Part shown: positions 5,355 to 5,422 of the stretch, one piece after another
How positions within the stretch are numbered: the stretch's first letter is position 1
Layout of the letters: the number at the start of each line of letters is the position of its first letter
Made by a program: the position numbers and the translations under genes
Source: Bacillota bacterium
GTDB taxonomy: Bacteria; Bacillota; Clostridia; Peptostreptococcales; Acidaminobacteraceae
DNA: 5,422 nucleotides
NCBI GenBank assembly: GCA_030529205.1
Contig: JAUMXJ010000005.1
Location: 11,145 to 16,566, forward strand
Direction: 5' to 3'
The notes under the pieces: model-generated
What the model saw: only the letters and a program-made list of their open reading frames with translations
The model's database searches: none
Told to the model about the DNA's origin: nothing

Positions 5355-5422
5355 ACTTTACCTGATCTGAGGCAACGTGAGCAAACATTTATTCTCTGCG
5401 GTCTTCCATCAATCTTGGCTCT
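5339..5422 (-). CDS. rpmB: Large-subunit ribosomal protein L28, C-terminal 27 residues, cut by window edge
   Basis: The frame ends in a TAG at 5339-5341 and reads RAKIDGRPQRINVCSRCLRSG, then KVERAV. This is the C-terminus of bacterial L28 (usual form: RINVCTRCLRSGKVERA), a component of the 50S subunit. The CSRC pair would be the second half of a four-cysteine zinc site; the first pair and the start are outside the window. The frame is too short for ordinary ORF calling but the match is unmistakable. It has its own terminator downstream, so it is not co-transcribed with the Asp23-family gene under simple conditions. rpmB beside the yloU/yloV genes is a conserved Firmicute neighbourhood, although in B. 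subtilis the two transcription units are divergent, not in tandem as here. Confidence 0.94.
   Translation of the reverse strand, partial: RAKIDGRPQRINVCSRCLRSGKVERAV

Noticed and set aside
1..5422. CRISPR array, mobile element, tRNA, rRNA or riboswitch
   Set aside because: No regularly spaced repeats, transposase or integrase frames, terminal inverted repeats or recognisable structured RNA are visible. The gaps between genes are too short to hold them.

Overview
The window is ordinary chromosomal housekeeping sequence, most likely from a low-to-moderate-GC Firmicute of the class Clostridia. The evidence is the gene set and order (rpmB, Asp23-family gene, fakA-type gene, recG, coaD, coaD-linked coiled-coil gene), strong AGGAGG ribosome binding sites, TTG starts, sigma-A-like promoters and a U-tract terminator. 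All genes lie on the minus strand, so transcription runs from high to low coordinates. I cannot name the genus from sequence alone.

From right to left: the 3' end of rpmB (ribosomal protein L28) enters from the right edge and ends at 5339. It is followed by a hairpin spanning its stop codon and then a good intrinsic terminator at 5278-5308. A well-formed promoter (TTGAAT, 17 bases, TAAAAT) at 5223-5251 then starts a compact transcription unit: an Asp23-family gene (yloU type), a FakA/YloV-type fatty acid kinase subunit with a TTG start, recG with a TTG start 2 bases after the previous stop, coaD (phosphopantetheine adenylyltransferase), and a 180-residue coiled-coil protein whose start overlaps the coaD stop by 8 bases. 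The spacings (9, 2, 36 and -8 bases) and the absence of terminators support one operon. Next, radC begins at 173 and runs off the left edge. It has its own near-consensus promoter (TAGACA, 17 bases, TATAAT) overlapping the 3' end of the coiled-coil gene.

Functionally the unit combines phospholipid precursor supply (fatty acid kinase), recombination and replication-fork repair (recG, and nearby radC of uncertain role) and coenzyme A synthesis (coaD). The Asp23-like and coiled-coil proteins have no proven activity. Such mixing is usual for this conserved Firmicute cluster.

I see no convincing new system, mobile element, CRISPR array, tRNA or rRNA. The points most worth a second look are a RecG that is short at its C-terminus and carries DEQQ instead of the usual DEQH helicase motif, the absence of rsmD from its usual place between recG and coaD, two promoters placed so close to their genes that the predicted leaders are only about a dozen bases, and an inverted repeat on the -35 element of the operon promoter. 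No stretch over 300 bases lacks a gene; the longest gap is the 133 bases between rpmB and the Asp23-family gene.
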